The translations under genes were made by a program, and so were the position numbers. Under the pieces are notes generated by a model. The model worked only from the letters and a program-made list of their open reading frames with translations, did no database searches and was not told where the DNA came from. DNA of 64,000 nucleotides from an uncultured Clostridia bacterium (GTDB taxonomy: Bacteria; Bacillota; Clostridia; UBA1381), in the NCBI GenBank assembly GCA_947623955.1, contig CANQIP010000004.1:1-64000 (forward strand), written 5' to 3'. Shown piece after piece: positions 26,417 through 36,422 of this stretch (the stretch's first letter is position 1; each line of letters opens with the position of its first letter).

Positions 26417-27171
26417 CATTTTTGAAACAATATTCCTTTTTTAAGTCTGTCGCACGCGTCGTAATAGCTTTCGGGCGTGCCGATGTCTATTCTCACCGCG
26501 TCGAACACATACGCGTACACGTCGCGCTGCCCTATGAGCCACGGAATAAAATGTCCGGGCGCGTCGGGGTTATTGCCCTCGGCGAGGTACTTATCGATAA
26601 GCGGCAGCGTGTCCCTCTTGTACAGATAAAACGGCGGAACGCCCAGATCCGACTTCGGCTTTTCGGGCTTTTCCTCAAAGCTTATAACCTTGCCGTTTCC
26701 GTCAAGCTCCACAACGCCCATCGAATGAAGGTCGCTCTTGTTCTCAATCGTGTGGGCGCAAATCATGTCGCAGCCCGTTTCACGGTATTTCGCGGTAAAG
26801 TCGGTAAGCGGGAAATCGAATATATTATCGCTCGCCATTACGAGAATTTCATCGTCGATATTCTCATTATCGATAACGTACTTCAAATCGCCTATCGCGC
26901 CGAGACGGTTCTCGTTCGAGGTGGTATGGTCGTTTAAGACCTTGACCGTCTTGCCGCCCTTGTACTCGGTTTTCGCCCACTCCTCAAACTGCGCGTGGAA
27001 TTTTTCGTTCGTGACGATGTAAATATTTTCTACCTCGCCCACCTCGTCAATCTTATCCGTCACCATTTCGAGGATAGTCTTGTCGCCGAGACGCAGAAGA
27101 GCCTTCGGCATATTATCCGTAAGCGGGCGCAGTCTTGTGGCGTAGCCCGCAGCCAACAGTACACACTGCAT
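26416..27171 (-). CDS. Sugar-phosphate nucleotidyltransferase
   Basis: A 251-aa enzyme of the glucose-1-phosphate nucleotidylyltransferase (RfbA/GalU-like) family, which makes NDP-sugars for surface glycans. The N-terminus has the signature LAAGYATRLRPLTDNMPKAL with the nucleotide loop and catalytic Arg/Lys. VMASDNIFDF supplies the metal-binding Asp and FEEKPEKPK the sugar site. There is no C-terminal hexapeptide repeat. AGGAG lies upstream of ATG. It follows prs with a short gap and may be co-transcribed. The exact sugar is unknown; a thymidylyl- or uridylyl-type transfer is most likely. Confidence 0.88.
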   Translation of the reverse strand: MQCVLLAAGYATRLRPLTDNMPKALLRLGDKTILEMVTDKIDEVGEVENIYIVTNEKFHAQFEEWAKTEYKGGKTVKVLNDHTTSNENRLGAIGDLKYVIDNENIDDEILVMASDNIFDFPLTDFTAKYRETGCDMICAHTIENKSDLHSMGVVELDGNGKVISFEEKPEKPKSDLGVPPFYLYKRDTLPLIDKYLAEGNNPDAPGHFIPWLIGQRDVYAYVFDAVRIDIGTPESYYDACDRLKKGILFQK

Positions 27172-27195
27172 TTTCTTTCTCCTATGGTCTTACGA

Positions 27196-28332
27196 TTACT
27201 TATTGTTAAATTTCTCGACGAGCGCGTTGATTTTGTTGACGGGGTCGAGCAGCTTGGAAATCGTCTCGTCGTGGTTCAGCGTGTCTATGAGAAGCGACAT
27301 ATATTTCGACATGTCGACCTCACAGTACCACTCGCGCGACGCAAGGTCGGGATTTCTGTATATGAGGTTTGTCGTGAATATCTTGTCTATTACGCCTTCC
27401 TCGTAGGCGCGGTCAATACTCTCAAGACCGTTTACGAACAGTCCGAACGTCGAGAACACGAATATTCTCTTCGCGCCGTCCGCTTTTAATTTCCTTCCGA
27501 CGTCTATAACGCTCTCGCCCGACGAAATCATGTCGTCAACGATTATAACGTCCTTGCCGGTTACCTCGCGTCCGAGGTACTCGTGCGCCTCGATCGGGTT
27601 TTTGCCGTTTACGACGCGCGAATAGTCGCGGCGCTTATAGAACATACCGAGGTCAAGCTTTAATACAGACGAATAGTACATACATCTCTGCATACCGCCC
27701 TCGTCGGGAGAAATGACAATTGTGTCAAACTTGTTGAGCGATATGTCGGGAACGTTTCTCGTGAGCGTCTTTATCATCTGGTACGTCGCCTGCACATCGT
27801 CAAAGCCCGCAAGCGGGATCGAATTTGAAATTCTCGGGTCGTGCGCGTCGAACGTGATTATGTTGCTTACGCCCATGTTCACAAGCTCGTGGAGCATGAT
27901 TGCCGCGTCGAGCGACTCTCTGCCCTTTCTTCTGTGCTGTCTGCCCTCGTAAAGCATCGTCATAATAACGGTCACTCGTCTCGCCTTACCGCCCATCGCG
28001 GCTATGATACGCTTTAAGTCCTGATAGTGGTCGTCGGGGCTCATGTGGTTTTCCATACCGTACATTTTGTACGTAACGCCGTAATTGAACACATCGCAGA
28101 TGATGTAAACGTCGTGTCCTCTGACGGTTTCGTCGAGCACGCATTTTGCCTCGCCCGTTCCGAACCTCGGGCAGTCTACGTGCGTCACGTATGTTTCTTC
28201 GTTTTCGTCGGAGCGAAAGTTCTTTAAGTAGTAGTCGATCTTTGATGTAATTTCCTCGCAGCCTTTCATGCCGATTACGCTCAGCTTTCCCACAACGGGA
28301 GCAGCCTCGTCGCTTATAAAGTTGTTTGTCAT
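27196..28332 (-). CDS. prs: Ribose-phosphate pyrophosphokinase (PRPP synthetase)
   Basis: Makes PRPP from ribose-5-phosphate and ATP for nucleotide, His and Trp synthesis. ATG 28332 is chosen because AAGGAG lies about 7 nt upstream; the longer frame starts before that. The 378-aa product is longer than the usual 315. It has the catalytic/flexible-loop region GRQHRRKGRESLDAA, the divalent-metal segment TFDAHDPRI, and the PRPP-binding loop VIIVDDMISSGESVID near 270. It belongs to the larger Prs group with insertions found in Clostridia. It has its own promoter and lies downstream of folT. Confidence 0.93.
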   Translation of the reverse strand: MTNNFISDEAAPVVGKLSVIGMKGCEEITSKIDYYLKNFRSDENEETYVTHVDCPRFGTGEAKCVLDETVRGHDVYIICDVFNYGVTYKMYGMENHMSPDDHYQDLKRIIAAMGGKARRVTVIMTMLYEGRQHRRKGRESLDAAIMLHELVNMGVSNIITFDAHDPRISNSIPLAGFDDVQATYQMIKTLTRNVPDISLNKFDTIVISPDEGGMQRCMYYSSVLKLDLGMFYKRRDYSRVVNGKNPIEAHEYLGREVTGKDVIIVDDMISSGESVIDVGRKLKADGAKRIFVFSTFGLFVNGLESIDRAYEEGVIDKIFTTNLIYRNPDLASREWYCEVDMSKYMSLLIDTLNHDETISKLLDPVNKINALVEKFNNK

Positions 28333-28381
28333 TATGATTCTCCTTTTTGTCACTCGCATATGTGGCACACTTTACATGATA

Positions 28382-28410
28382 AATATACCATATATAGTAT
28401 GTTTTTGCAA
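28382..28410 (-). promoter_or_regulatory. prs promoter
   Basis: Minus-strand TTGCAA (28405-28410), 17 nt, TATATT (28382-28387), about 50 nt upstream of the prs ATG. Confidence 0.65.
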
Positions 28411-28462
28411 GTGACAAGTGGAAATTATTTTATCGGAAAATCGACAAAATTTTACGCTTATG

Positions 28463-29020
28463 TTACAGTTTTTTTGATAAATTTGTGCGATATATAAGCT
28501 CATAAAGCGCGAACACTATCAGTACGTGTATCGGAAACGCCGCGAAATTCTTAATGATACGCGCCGCCGAGAAAACGGCGAACGCCTTCGCGTACAGAAC
28601 CGACAGCCAATAGGTATTGAGCATTATATTTATGAATAAGGTTATAATAAGCTCCGCGATTACGACGCGCAAAAACGCGTATTTCGGCTCGGCTTTGTAC
28701 AAAAGCACGCCGTGAACGAGTCCGCCGAGCGCGGCTGATACAGTAAAACCGAAAAAGTACGCGCCGCCGCCCGGGTTTAAAAGGTAGCCGAGTATGTCGC
28801 CCAGTCCCCCGACGAGCATCGCGGGAACGGGTCCCAGCGTTATACCCGCCGCAGCCGTCGCCGCGAATGTGAACGTTATGCGGTTGTCGGGCGTAAAAAG
28901 CGGGATTTTGAACACACCCAGTACCGCGTGCATCGCGAGCAGCATACCCGCGAGCGCAAGATGGCGCGTATTTGTGAGGTTGCGCGCCGATTGTTTGCAG
29001 TTTTCAAGCGTTTTAAGCAT
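28463..29020 (-). CDS. folT: Folate ECF transporter substrate-binding protein FolT
   Basis: The 185-aa S component of an energy-coupling-factor importer for folates. It has about six membrane helices; GPVPAMLVGGLGDILGYLL and YFFGFTVSAALGGLVHG match the FolT family, as does the NTYWL segment. The ATPase and EcfT subunits are not in the window and are presumably shared, as in group II ECF systems. AAAGAGGTG precedes the ATG. The gene sits directly under a tetrahydrofolate riboswitch (29090-29200), which independently supports folate transport. Confidence 0.93.
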   Translation of the reverse strand: MLKTLENCKQSARNLTNTRHLALAGMLLAMHAVLGVFKIPLFTPDNRITFTFAATAAAGITLGPVPAMLVGGLGDILGYLLNPGGGAYFFGFTVSAALGGLVHGVLLYKAEPKYAFLRVVIAELIITLFINIMLNTYWLSVLYAKAFAVFSAARIIKNFAAFPIHVLIVFALYELIYRTNLSKKL

Positions 29021-29027
29021 AATAAAA

Positions 29028-29080
29028 ACACCTCTTTAATAAAAATTTCGGCAACCAAACATTGCCAAAAAAAGAGATGT
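29028..29080 (-). promoter_or_regulatory. Expression platform of THF riboswitch
   Basis: The folT ribosome site AAAGAGGTGT (plus coordinates 29028-29037) can pair with ACATCTCTTT (29071-29080) just downstream of the aptamer, using one G-U pair. This suggests ligand-controlled masking of the ribosome site. A small hairpin (GGCAATG...GGTTGCC) lies between. Confidence 0.5.
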
Positions 29081-29089
29081 CCTGTTTTT

Positions 29090-29200
29090 TCAGCGGGATG
29101 CGGCATACGCACCGCAAGCCCCCGCTTTCGCGGGCGGGCTTTTCGTCGGAACGACAACTCCCCGTTCGTTCCGCACTTTACGCGCATACGCCTACTCTGA
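29090..29200 (-). ncRNA. Tetrahydrofolate (THF) riboswitch
   Basis: The minus strand reads AGAGTAG, GCGCGTAAAGTG, GGGGAGTTGTCG, CCGACGAAAAGC and GCGGTGCGTATGCCGCATCC in order. These match the conserved blocks of the THF riboswitch. The P2 arms GGCGTATGC and GCGTATGCC pair completely, with two G-U pairs, and TCAG/CTGA closes P1. It lies upstream of folT, the commonest target of this class. Confidence 0.88.
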
Positions 29201-29346
29201 TGTTCGATTGTGGATATATTATACAACGCTTTTCCCCAATTTGCAATACCAAAAGCAATTATTTTTAAATTTACTCCGACGCGAACCGCAAAAACAGCTT
29301 ACCTGTACGGTTTTCTGATAAAATATAAAATTGTCACTTTTTGTAC

Positions 29347-29375
29347 TTTACAAATCATTTCCGCGGTTGTATAAT
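29347..29375 (+). promoter_or_regulatory. proB promoter
   Basis: TTTACA (29347-29352), 17 nt, TATAAT (29370-29375), about 29 nt ahead of the proB ATG. Confidence 0.7.
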
Positions 29376-29403
29376 TTTATTATCTATACCCGGAGGGATA
29401 ATT

Positions 29404-30222
29404 ATGGAAGATATATTAAAGGACGTCGCGTCGGCGCACAGGATTGTCGTAAAGGTAGGCACGTCGTCGCTCACATACAGCCGGGGCGCGGTAAACCTCA
29501 AATTTGCCGACCGTCTCGCGATGGTTCTGTCCGACCTTAAAAATAAGGGCAAGGAGATCATACTCGTATCGTCGGGCGCGATAGGCGTGGCGATGGGTAA
29601 GCTCCGTCTCACCGAGCGTCCGCACGACACAAAGGGCAAGCAAGCGGTCGCGGCGGTCGGTCAGTGCGAGCTGATGTTTTTGTACGACAAGATGTTCGGC
29701 GACTACAACAATACCGTAGCGCAGGTGCTTTTGACACGCGAGGATATAGCCGTGCCGAAACGTAAGAGAAATATACAGAACACGATCAACACTCTGCTCG
29801 AAATGGGCATAATACCCGTAATAAACGAAAACGATACGGTAAGCTACGACGAGATCGAGATAGGCGACAATGACACGCTTTCAGCCGTCGTGGCGGATAT
29901 GGTCGACGCGGATTTGCTGATACTCTTTTCCGACATCGACGGTCTTTACGACGACGACCCGCACACGAACAAAAACGCGAACCTTTTATCCGTTGTGTAC
30001 GACGTTGAGTCGGTAAAAGGCATGGCGGGCGGCGCGGGTACGAGCCGCGGCACGGGCGGTATGGTGACGAAACTCGATGCCGCAGAAAAGGCTACGAACG
30101 CCGGTATACACATGATTATAGCGAACAGCAGCAACATTGACGGCATTTATGACATATTGGACGGCAAAAGCGTCGGCACGCTTTTCGTGTCCAAGAATTT
30201 TGAAAAGAGGTATGAGGAATGA
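29404..30222 (+). CDS. proB: Glutamate 5-kinase
   Basis: Phosphorylates glutamate to gamma-glutamyl phosphate, first step of proline synthesis. ATG 29404 has CGGAGGG upstream; the frame extends to 29341 without a ribosome site. The 272-aa protein has the amino-acid kinase fold: VVKVGTSSL at the start, VSSGAIGVAMG, NENDTVSYDE and LFSDIDGLYDDDP, then the glycine-rich GMVTKLDAAEKA. The C-terminal PUA domain of the long form is absent. The stop overlaps the proA start by four bases (ATGA), so the pair is coupled. Confidence 0.95.
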   Translation: MEDILKDVASAHRIVVKVGTSSLTYSRGAVNLKFADRLAMVLSDLKNKGKEIILVSSGAIGVAMGKLRLTERPHDTKGKQAVAAVGQCELMFLYDKMFGDYNNTVAQVLLTREDIAVPKRKRNIQNTINTLLEMGIIPVINENDTVSYDEIEIGDNDTLSAVVADMVDADLLILFSDIDGLYDDDPHTNKNANLLSVVYDVESVKGMAGGAGTSRGTGGMVTKLDAAEKATNAGIHMIIANSSNIDGIYDILDGKSVGTLFVSKNFEKRYEE

Positions 30223-31466
30223 CGGAGCTTTTGGAAAAATGCACGCTCGCGAAGGACGCGTCGTTCAAAATGGCGGGCGTTTCGACCGTCACGAAGGACA
30301 ACGCGCTCGATGCTATAGCGTCCGCGCTCGTAAGCCGCGCAGACGAGATTATCGCGGCGAACGCGGAGGATATTAAAAACGCGCGCGCAAAGGGTACGCG
30401 CGAGGCGATGATTGACCGCCTCACGCTCACAAAGGAGCGCATAGACGGTATCGCGGAGGGCGTAAGGCAGGTAAAATCGCTCGCCGACCCGATAGGCGAG
30501 GTCGTCAAGATGTGGAAACGTCCGAACGGTCTGGAGATAGGTCAAAAGCGCGTTCCAATGGGCGTTATCGCAATCATATACGAGGCACGTCCGAACGTCA
30601 CGGTCGACGCCGCGGCGCTGTGCCTTAAAACGTCAAACGCCTGTATACTGCGCGGCGGCAGTGAGGCGATAAATTCAAACAAGGCGCTCATGCGCGTAAT
30701 GCAGGATGCGGCATACGGCGCGGGTCTTCCCGAGGGCAGTCTCAACATAATCGAGGACACGTCGCGCGAAACGGCTGCCGAGCTTATGAAAATGAACGGA
30801 TACGTCGATATGCTCATACCGCGCGGCGGCAAGGGGTTGATCAAATCTGTGGTCGACAACGCGACCGTGCCGATCGTAGAGACGGCAGCGGGTAACTGCC
30901 ACGTGTACGTCGATGGCTCTGCCGATCTTGATATGGCGAAAAAAATCGTCATGAACGCGAAGGTTCAGCGTCCGTCGGTGTGCAACGCAGCCGAAACGCT
31001 GCTCGTCGACAAAAAAATCGCGGACAAATTCATTCCGGTAATATTTGACGCGCTGAAAGAAAAAAATGTCGAAATAAGAGCCGACAAAAACGCAAAGAAT
31101 ATTTACGCGGACGTTCTTGACGCGGACGACGAGGATTATTATACCGAGTACAACGATTATATAATAGCTGTAAAGGTCGTTGACGGCGTCGACGAGGCGA
31201 TAGCGCATATAAACAAGTACAACACGAAACATTCCGAGGCTATCGTGACGAACGACTACGCGGCGGCGCAGAAATTTTTGAACGAGGTCGACGCGGCTGC
31301 GGTGTACGTGAACGCGTCGACGCGCTTTACCGACGGGTTCGAGTTCGGTTTCGGCGCGGAGATAGGCATAAGCACACAGAAAATGCACGCCAGAGGCCCT
31401 ATGGGGCTTGAGGCTCTCACGAGCATAAAATATATAGTTTACGGCAGCGGGCAAATAAGAGAATGA
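30219..31466 (+). CDS. proA: Gamma-glutamyl phosphate reductase
   Basis: NADPH-dependent reduction of gamma-glutamyl phosphate to glutamate semialdehyde, the second proline step. The 415-aa protein is of standard length with an aldehyde dehydrogenase fold. The catalytic Cys lies in QRPSVCNAAETLLVD near 255-270, and the C-terminal ALDH segment reads FGFGAEIGISTQKMHARGPM. The ATG overlaps proB by four bases. The downstream L,D-transpeptidase starts 15 nt later and is probably in the same transcript. Confidence 0.96.
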   Translation: MTELLEKCTLAKDASFKMAGVSTVTKDNALDAIASALVSRADEIIAANAEDIKNARAKGTREAMIDRLTLTKERIDGIAEGVRQVKSLADPIGEVVKMWKRPNGLEIGQKRVPMGVIAIIYEARPNVTVDAAALCLKTSNACILRGGSEAINSNKALMRVMQDAAYGAGLPEGSLNIIEDTSRETAAELMKMNGYVDMLIPRGGKGLIKSVVDNATVPIVETAAGNCHVYVDGSADLDMAKKIVMNAKVQRPSVCNAAETLLVDKKIADKFIPVIFDALKEKNVEIRADKNAKNIYADVLDADDEDYYTEYNDYIIAVKVVDGVDEAIAHINKYNTKHSEAIVTNDYAAAQKFLNEVDAAAVYVNASTRFTDGFEFGFGAEIGISTQKMHARGPMGLEALTSIKYIVYGSGQIRE

Positions 31467-31481
31467 TTTTGGGGAGAATAT

Positions 31482-32975
31482 GTGATGGAAGGCAATGAAA
31501 CGGAAAACAACTCGGAAATTGCGGATGAAATAACGAGCGAAAGCAATGACGCCGCAGACGAGGCGGCAAACAAAAGCGAAGAAACGGAAGGCGCGGCTCC
31601 CGAAAAAAAGAAAAGCGTAAACGTTAAAAAAGCAATCATAATCGCGTCGTGCGCAGCGGGATTTTTGGCTGCCGTATACCTTGGCGGCGCGGCGTTCTAC
31701 AGCCGACACTTCTTTATCGGCACGAACGTCGGCGGCACGAATGTTTCCAACATGAGCGTCTCCAAAGCCGAGGAAACCGTCGGTAAAAATATGGATAATT
31801 ACACCTTCACGTTCTTTGAAGAGGACGACAAGCAGGAGACGATAACCGGCGATGAGATCCACCTCACTCACGGCGGCGCGGAGGGGCTTGAAAAAATATG
31901 CTCACAGCAAAACCCGTTCGCGTGGTGCTGCTCGTTCAAAACGCGCACGTACCCGCTTAACGCGGCGGTGACGTATGACGAGGACGCGCTCTACAACCGT
32001 CTTACGCAAATGGAATTTATGGCGAAAACGCGTGAAAATATAGCGGGAAAGGCGCAGAATATTTACTACGAGAACGGCAAATACGCCATTAAAGACGACG
32101 GCGGCACGAAAATAGTGAGCCTAAACTCTCTTTATAAAAAAGTCAAGCCTAAAATTTACGGTCTTTACAAGGGTATGTCGCTCGAAAAGGAAAATTGCTA
32201 CGAGCCTCTTGCGGCGGAGGACACGATAAAGGGCGTGCTCAATATGCTCAACAAGTATGTCGGCACAAAAATAACATACTTAAACGGCGACTCCTCCACA
32301 CTGCTCGACGGTTCGACGATAAACGAGTGGCTCACCGTTACGGACGACTATCTCATACGTATAGACGAGGCAAAGGCAAGGGCGTACATCGACGCTCTCG
32401 CGCAGGGCTACGACTCCATAGGCAGCGCGCGCACGTTCCACACGACGGGCGGCAGCGACGTGACCGTTTCGGGCGGCAATTACGGCTGGTGCGTTAATAA
32501 CGCGCAGGAAACGGGTATTCTGCTCGATATAATACGCGGCGGCGAAACGGTTGAGCGCGAGCCCGTTTACAAGCAGCAGGCGCGGGCGCACGGCACGAAC
32601 GACATAGGAAACACATACGTTGAAATAAGCATAGGCGCGCAGCATATGTGGTATTACAAGAACGGTGCTCTCATCGTTTCGAGCGACATGGTAAGCGGCA
32701 ACCCCAACAAGGGCAACGCCACTCCGACGGGCGTGTACCGCATAGCGTACACCGATAAAAACGTCACTTTAAAGGGCGAGGATTACGAAACGCCCGTGTC
32801 CTACTGGATGCCGTTTAACGGCGGCATAGGGCTGCACGACGCGACGTGGCGCGGCGCGTTCGGCGGCAGCATATACCGAGGCGGCGGCTCGCACGGCTGC
32901 GTAAACCTTCCCTACAGCGTCGCGCAGACGCTCTTTAACAACGTTTCGCCCGGCGACCCCGTTGTTGTATATTAA
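31482..32975 (+). CDS. L,D-transpeptidase (YkuD) with PG-binding domain
   Basis: A 497-aa membrane-anchored enzyme that makes 3-3 peptidoglycan cross-links or attaches proteins to the wall. It has an acidic cytoplasmic N-terminus (about 1-45), a membrane helix (about 50-70) and a PG_binding_4-type region (about 80-330). The YkuD domain (about 370-497) has the conserved HDATWRG histidine and SHGCVNLP with the catalytic Cys. GTG 31482 or ATG 31485 are both possible; GGGGAG lies upstream. It follows proBA closely. The transcript probably ends at the palindrome at 32991. Confidence 0.92.
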   Translation: MMEGNETENNSEIADEITSESNDAADEAANKSEETEGAAPEKKKSVNVKKAIIIASCAAGFLAAVYLGGAAFYSRHFFIGTNVGGTNVSNMSVSKAEETVGKNMDNYTFTFFEEDDKQETITGDEIHLTHGGAEGLEKICSQQNPFAWCCSFKTRTYPLNAAVTYDEDALYNRLTQMEFMAKTRENIAGKAQNIYYENGKYAIKDDGGTKIVSLNSLYKKVKPKIYGLYKGMSLEKENCYEPLAAEDTIKGVLNMLNKYVGTKITYLNGDSSTLLDGSTINEWLTVTDDYLIRIDEAKARAYIDALAQGYDSIGSARTFHTTGGSDVTVSGGNYGWCVNNAQETGILLDIIRGGETVEREPVYKQQARAHGTNDIGNTYVEISIGAQHMWYYKNGALIVSSDMVSGNPNKGNATPTGVYRIAYTDKNVTLKGEDYETPVSYWMPFNGGIGLHDATWRGAFGGSIYRGGGSHGCVNLPYSVAQTLFNNVSPGDPVVVY

Positions 32976-32990
32976 ACAAACAATTCAAAA

Positions 32991-33028
32991 GGGGACACTA
33001 AAATTTTAGTGTCCCCTTTTAGTGTCCC
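32991..33028. repeat. GGGGACACTAAAA palindrome, copy 1
   Basis: A perfect 26-bp palindrome (GGGGACACTAAAA plus its reverse complement, 32991-33016), followed by TTTT and a second right arm AGTGTCCC. It lies between convergent genes and, with its T-run, could end transcription in both directions. Confidence 0.85.
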
Positions 33029-33032
33029 TATT

Positions 33033-33878
33033 TTACACTCCGAGGTACGCGTGAAGTCCTCCGTCGACAGGTATGACCGTACCCGTCACAAATCCCGACA
33101 GACTGCTGTCCGCGAGGAACAGCATCGTGCCGAGCAAATCCTCCGGTACGCCGAAACGATCCATCGGAGTGTGCGCGATTACCTTCTTGCTGCGCTCCGT
33201 AAGCGAGCCGTCCTCGTTTGTAAGTAAAGTCTTGTTCTGCGTTGTCAAGAACCAGCCCGGCGCAATGGCATTTACGCGCACCTTCTGCGGCGCGAAATGC
33301 ACCGCGAGCCACTCCGTCAGATTTACGACAGCCGCCTTAGCCGCGCTGTACGCGCTCACCTTTGTAAGCGGGTGGTACGAACCCATCGACGCGATGTTTA
33401 TTACACACGTCCCTTCCCTGCCGAGCATATCGGGAATGAATACCTGCGACGGTATGATTGTTCCGACGAGGTTCAGGTCGAACACAAAATTAAAGTTTTC
33501 CTTCGGAATATCGAAGAACGACACAACGTTCGGATTCTCCATGTCGCCGTCCTCGTAATGCTCCTTGTCGGTGTTGCCGCGGGGGTGGTTGCCGCCCGCG
33601 CCGTTCACGAGAATATCGACCTTGCCGAACGCGTCGTTTACCGTCTTTTTCGCCTTTTTGACGCTTTCCTCGTCAACGACGTCGCACGCCACGGCGAGAC
33701 CTTTGCCGCCGAGCGCCGTTATCTTCTCCGCCACCGGTTCAAGCTTTGACATGGTGCGTCCCAGAACGGCGACGTTCATGCCCTGCTCTGCGTAAGCATA
33801 CGCGAACGCGCTGCACAGCACGCCGCTGCCGCCCGTTATAACCACGGTTTTACCTTTGAGGTTGTCAAACTTCTGCAT
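33033..33878 (-). CDS. SDR oxidoreductase, mannonate/fructuronate type
   Basis: An NAD(P)-dependent short-chain dehydrogenase of about 281 aa. It has the Rossmann motif VVITGGSGVL, NGAGGNHPRG, the active-site Ser in NIASMGSYHP and YSAAKAA with catalytic Tyr and Lys. The length and the insertion after NGAGGNHP resemble the Bacillus-type D-mannonate oxidoreductase (UxuB/YjmF) subgroup, which interconverts fructuronate and mannonate. No uxuA or uxaC is nearby, so the substrate remains a guess. AAAGGGG fits the ATG at 33878 better than the one at 33884. Confidence 0.8.
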   Translation of the reverse strand: MQKFDNLKGKTVVITGGSGVLCSAFAYAYAEQGMNVAVLGRTMSKLEPVAEKITALGGKGLAVACDVVDEESVKKAKKTVNDAFGKVDILVNGAGGNHPRGNTDKEHYEDGDMENPNVVSFFDIPKENFNFVFDLNLVGTIIPSQVFIPDMLGREGTCVINIASMGSYHPLTKVSAYSAAKAAVVNLTEWLAVHFAPQKVRVNAIAPGWFLTTQNKTLLTNEDGSLTERSKKVIAHTPMDRFGVPEDLLGTMLFLADSSLSGFVTGTVIPVDGGLHAYLGV

Positions 33879-33911
33879 CTTCATTCCCCTTTCTTTGATT
33901 TACGTATACGT

Positions 33912-34979
<1,068 letters not shown>

Positions 34980-35090
34980 ATTCCTTCTCCTTTATGAACC
35001 TTGTTGCATTATATAATAATATTAAATCATATTTGGCGGTCAATGTCAATGAAAATTACGGCGCGCTCTTCTTTATTTTTACGCGCATAT

Positions 35091-35119
35091 TTGACTTTTT
35101 GCTCTAAGTATGATAAGAT
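35091..35119 (+). promoter_or_regulatory. OLE RNA promoter
   Basis: TTGACT (35091-35096), 17 nt, TAAGAT (35114-35119) with an AT-rich discriminator. Transcription should start near 35126. Confidence 0.75.
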
Positions 35120-35126
35120 AATAAAT

Positions 35127-35765
35127 TGTAATAGCGGTGCAGTATCCTAGTCAGTACGGCTTTTCGGAAAGCGGGCCTAAAAATCCGCCAAATGGCACAT
35201 CGATGAAGTTTCTGGTGTTTTGCTTTGAACGCCCAGTTCGGGGCTGATGCTGGGAGTTAAGGTTTAGGGGCGGTTGCTAACGGCATAGCAGCCCTTCCCC
35301 CTTTTCCGTGGAGGCCTGTGACTGTGGCAGCCCATTCCCCCTAAGGGAGTAAGCTGTTACGGCTCAGGGGAAAACCTGTTTTGCGGTCAGTAGCGCGTAT
35401 CTCTCATAAGGAGACCGCGCGAGGGCTGTGGGCAGCGTAGCCAGCCTTGAGTGGACGTGGCGGATGCGCGAACAGAACCTTTCGCCTATTTTGGCGCCTA
35501 TCGGGCACAAGGGGAATCGCGCGCTGAAACCATGCTCTGCAAAAGAGGATACGGAAGGTTTCGGCTGTATGGGAAAACCTCTAGGCTGTCGTAAAAGGGT
35601 GAACGGAGGATTGCAGTGCGGACTCAGTGGCGATCCGGCTACTCGGTACGCCGAAAGGCGTATAGGTGTCGGTCTTTAATGGGAAACCACTCCCTCGGCG
35701 ACGAGGAAGTTGACCGACGGGAAAACCTGCCGGACCTAAGCCGCAAACTTTACTTCGTTCACTAC
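35127..35765 (+). ncRNA. ole: OLE RNA (ornate large extremophilic RNA)
   Basis: About 640 nt of non-coding, highly structured sequence with its own promoter, directly upstream of oapA and followed by dxs and tlyA. This is the characteristic OLE locus of anaerobic and extremophilic Firmicutes, and the length matches the known about 600 nt. Many GGGAAAACCT-type loops and complementary G- and C-rich segments are visible. The only long frame inside (35428-35679) has no ribosome site and unnatural composition. OLE RNA forms a membrane-associated ribonucleoprotein with OapA, linked to tolerance of cold, alcohol and Mg2+ stress. Exact ends are approximate. Confidence 0.87.
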
Positions 35766-35828
35766 CCTATTTTTATTATGTTACCAATGCCGCAGGGTGC
35801 GGCTTTAAAATAAAGGAGAGAAAACAAA

Positions 35829-36419
35829 TTGGACAAGTCCGACATACCGAAACGAAAAAAATTCAGTGTTCCGCAGCCCAAAATCAACGTGACCGTGTCG
35901 CATAAGTGGACGGTGACGGTGCTTATACTGTCATTCGTGCTTTCGGTGTTTTTCAGCTTTATAACGTCCGTACTCATGCAGTCATTGACGCTGTTTTTCG
36001 CTTTTGTACTGCTGTTTGTCATAATCGCGGTAAACATCTTCTTCGACATGATAGGCACGGCGGTTCAGAACGCGGAGGAACATCCGTTTCACTCACTCGC
36101 GGCAAGGAAGGTCAAAGGCGCGAAAGAAAGCATTTCGGTAATACGCCACGCTCCGCAGCTTGCGAATATGTGCTGCGACGTAATAGGCGACATCGCGGGT
36201 ATTATTTCCGGTGCGACGACGACGCTTATAGTAAGCGAGCTTATAAGCGTGTTTAAGCTGACGGGAATACTGCCGAGCCTTATCCTTACAGGTATCGTCG
36301 GCGCTCTCACGATAGGCGGAAAAGCCATGTCAAAGGGCGTTTCAATGCAGAACGGCAACTCGATTGTGTTCGCCGTCGGAAAGATAATGTACTTTTGCAG
36401 GCATTTCCTGAGAAAATAA
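35829..36419 (+). CDS. oapA: OLE-associated membrane protein OapA
   Basis: A 196-aa integral membrane protein with about four helices: two in the segment around 28-75 (VTVLILSFVLSVFFSFITS; FFAFVLLFVIIAVNIFFDM), then about 117-140 and 143-165. TTG 35829 follows AAAGGAG. OapA binds OLE RNA and tethers it to the membrane. Identification rests on the topology, size and position between the OLE RNA and dxs, which is conserved. Conserved basic residues near the N-terminus (KRKKF) could touch RNA. The dxs start is 3 nt after the stop, so it is in one operon. Confidence 0.85.
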   Translation: MDKSDIPKRKKFSVPQPKINVTVSHKWTVTVLILSFVLSVFFSFITSVLMQSLTLFFAFVLLFVIIAVNIFFDMIGTAVQNAEEHPFHSLAARKVKGAKESISVIRHAPQLANMCCDVIGDIAGIISGATTTLIVSELISVFKLTGILPSLILTGIVGALTIGGKAMSKGVSMQNGNSIVFAVGKIMYFCRHFLRK

Positions 36420-36422
36420 GCT

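Noticed and set aside
35428-35679. 83-aa ORF inside the OLE RNA
   Set aside because: No ribosome site, composition unlike protein, and it lies in a structured RNA with known context.
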